A stretch of 64,000 nt of DNA from assembly GCA_963782885.1 (NCBI GenBank), contig CAWALL010000014.1, positions 186,001 through 250,000 on the forward strand, in the 5' to 3' direction. The DNA is from DATAOG01 sp963782885 (GTDB taxonomy: Bacteria > Pseudomonadota > Alphaproteobacteria > Geminicoccales > Geminicoccaceae). Positions 63,885 to 64,000 of this stretch are shown here, in pieces; within the stretch, counting starts at the first letter, position 1, and every line of letters starts with the position of its first letter. Made by a program: the position numbers and the translations under genes. The notes beneath the pieces are model-generated. The model saw only the letters and a list, made by a program, of their open reading frames with translations. It made no database searches and had not been told where the DNA came from.

Positions 63885-64000
63885 ATGTCGGTCTTCACGA
63901 GTCCGTACAACAGCCCTCAGGCGCAGCACCAGCGCCTCCTCGGCGTCGCGCGCGAGTACCGTAGCCACGCGGAAATTCTCAAGACCGTCGCCCTAGGACT
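63885..64000 (+). CDS. Start of an unidentified gene, cut by window end
   Basis: ATG at 63885 opens a frame (SVFTSPYNSPQAQHQRLLGV, AREYRSHAEILKTVAL) to the end of the window. GAGAGG lies about 7 nt upstream. Too short to assign. Confidence 0.4.
   Translation, partial: MSVFTSPYNSPQAQHQRLLGVAREYRSHAEILKTVALG

Overview
The window is a high-GC, insertion-sequence-rich stretch of an alphaproteobacterial chromosome. A hopanoid-type glycosyltransferase, PaoABC/CoxMSL-type molybdenum hydroxylase genes and a long sugar-phosphate operon (tal, pgi, gnd, tkt, zwf, pgl, rpe, rpiA-gntK) fit the Rhodospirillales/Acetobacteraceae side of the class. That placement is an inference from gene content; no rRNA or tRNA gene was seen.

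Layout. 1-1180: end of an hpnB-like glycosyltransferase. 1181-6600: a field of gene wrecks (IS110 remnant, 2Fe-2S subunit fragment, heme-binding GlcG-like gene, broken formaldehyde dehydrogenase, IS1595, and a Tat-exported epoxide-hydrolase start split by an IS630). 6759-12446: exported cytochrome P460 and lactonase-fold proteins, a lactonase/PagL-type chimera, a molybdenum hydroxylase remnant, and an intact operon of a sulfite-oxidase-like molybdoenzyme, an FAD/NAD reductase and a zinc-ribbon protein. 12509-13689: broken alpha/beta-hydrolase-OsmC gene. 13888-20140: a nested stack, in which an old IS1380 element holds an IS5, a second IS1380 and a third IS1380 that itself holds an IS256. 20392-23065: secreted protein, RidA, FMN reductase. 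23150-28573: phage-type debris, a decayed IS66 and an MHYT histidine kinase. 28571-34640: IS110, a lipoamide-dehydrogenase-like flavoprotein, and a molybdenum hydroxylase operon whose large subunit carries a nonsense codon. 35171-39330: phage-type cassette, a second IS256 and a broken SNF2-like helicase. 39414-43597: second copy of the old IS1380, split by a complete IS66. 43791-47191: stress/detoxification genes. 47203-49199: IS1380 scrap, an intact IS110 and an IS481 fragment. 49259-62283: pentose-phosphate/glycolytic operon, cut at its 3' end by another IS110. 62284-64000: IS110 and unassigned sequence.

The metabolic core (49564-62283) would convert glucose-6-phosphate to ribulose-5-phosphate and CO2 (zwf, pgl, gnd), interconvert pentose and hexose phosphates (rpe, rpiA, tkt, tal, pgi) and phosphorylate gluconate (gntK). 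Several of its genes (an HAD gene, pgi, rpe, gntK) are disrupted as the sequence reads, so either the operon is decaying or the assembly has indel errors. Many other genes show the same kind of lesion.

The most unusual observation is structural. Two diverged IS110-family transposase genes (ATG at 62445 on +, and at 29305 on -) each follow a 66-74 nt leader. A perfect 10-11 bp stem closes each leader, its 3' arm abuts the ATG, and it encloses two smaller hairpins, giving a three-way-junction shape.
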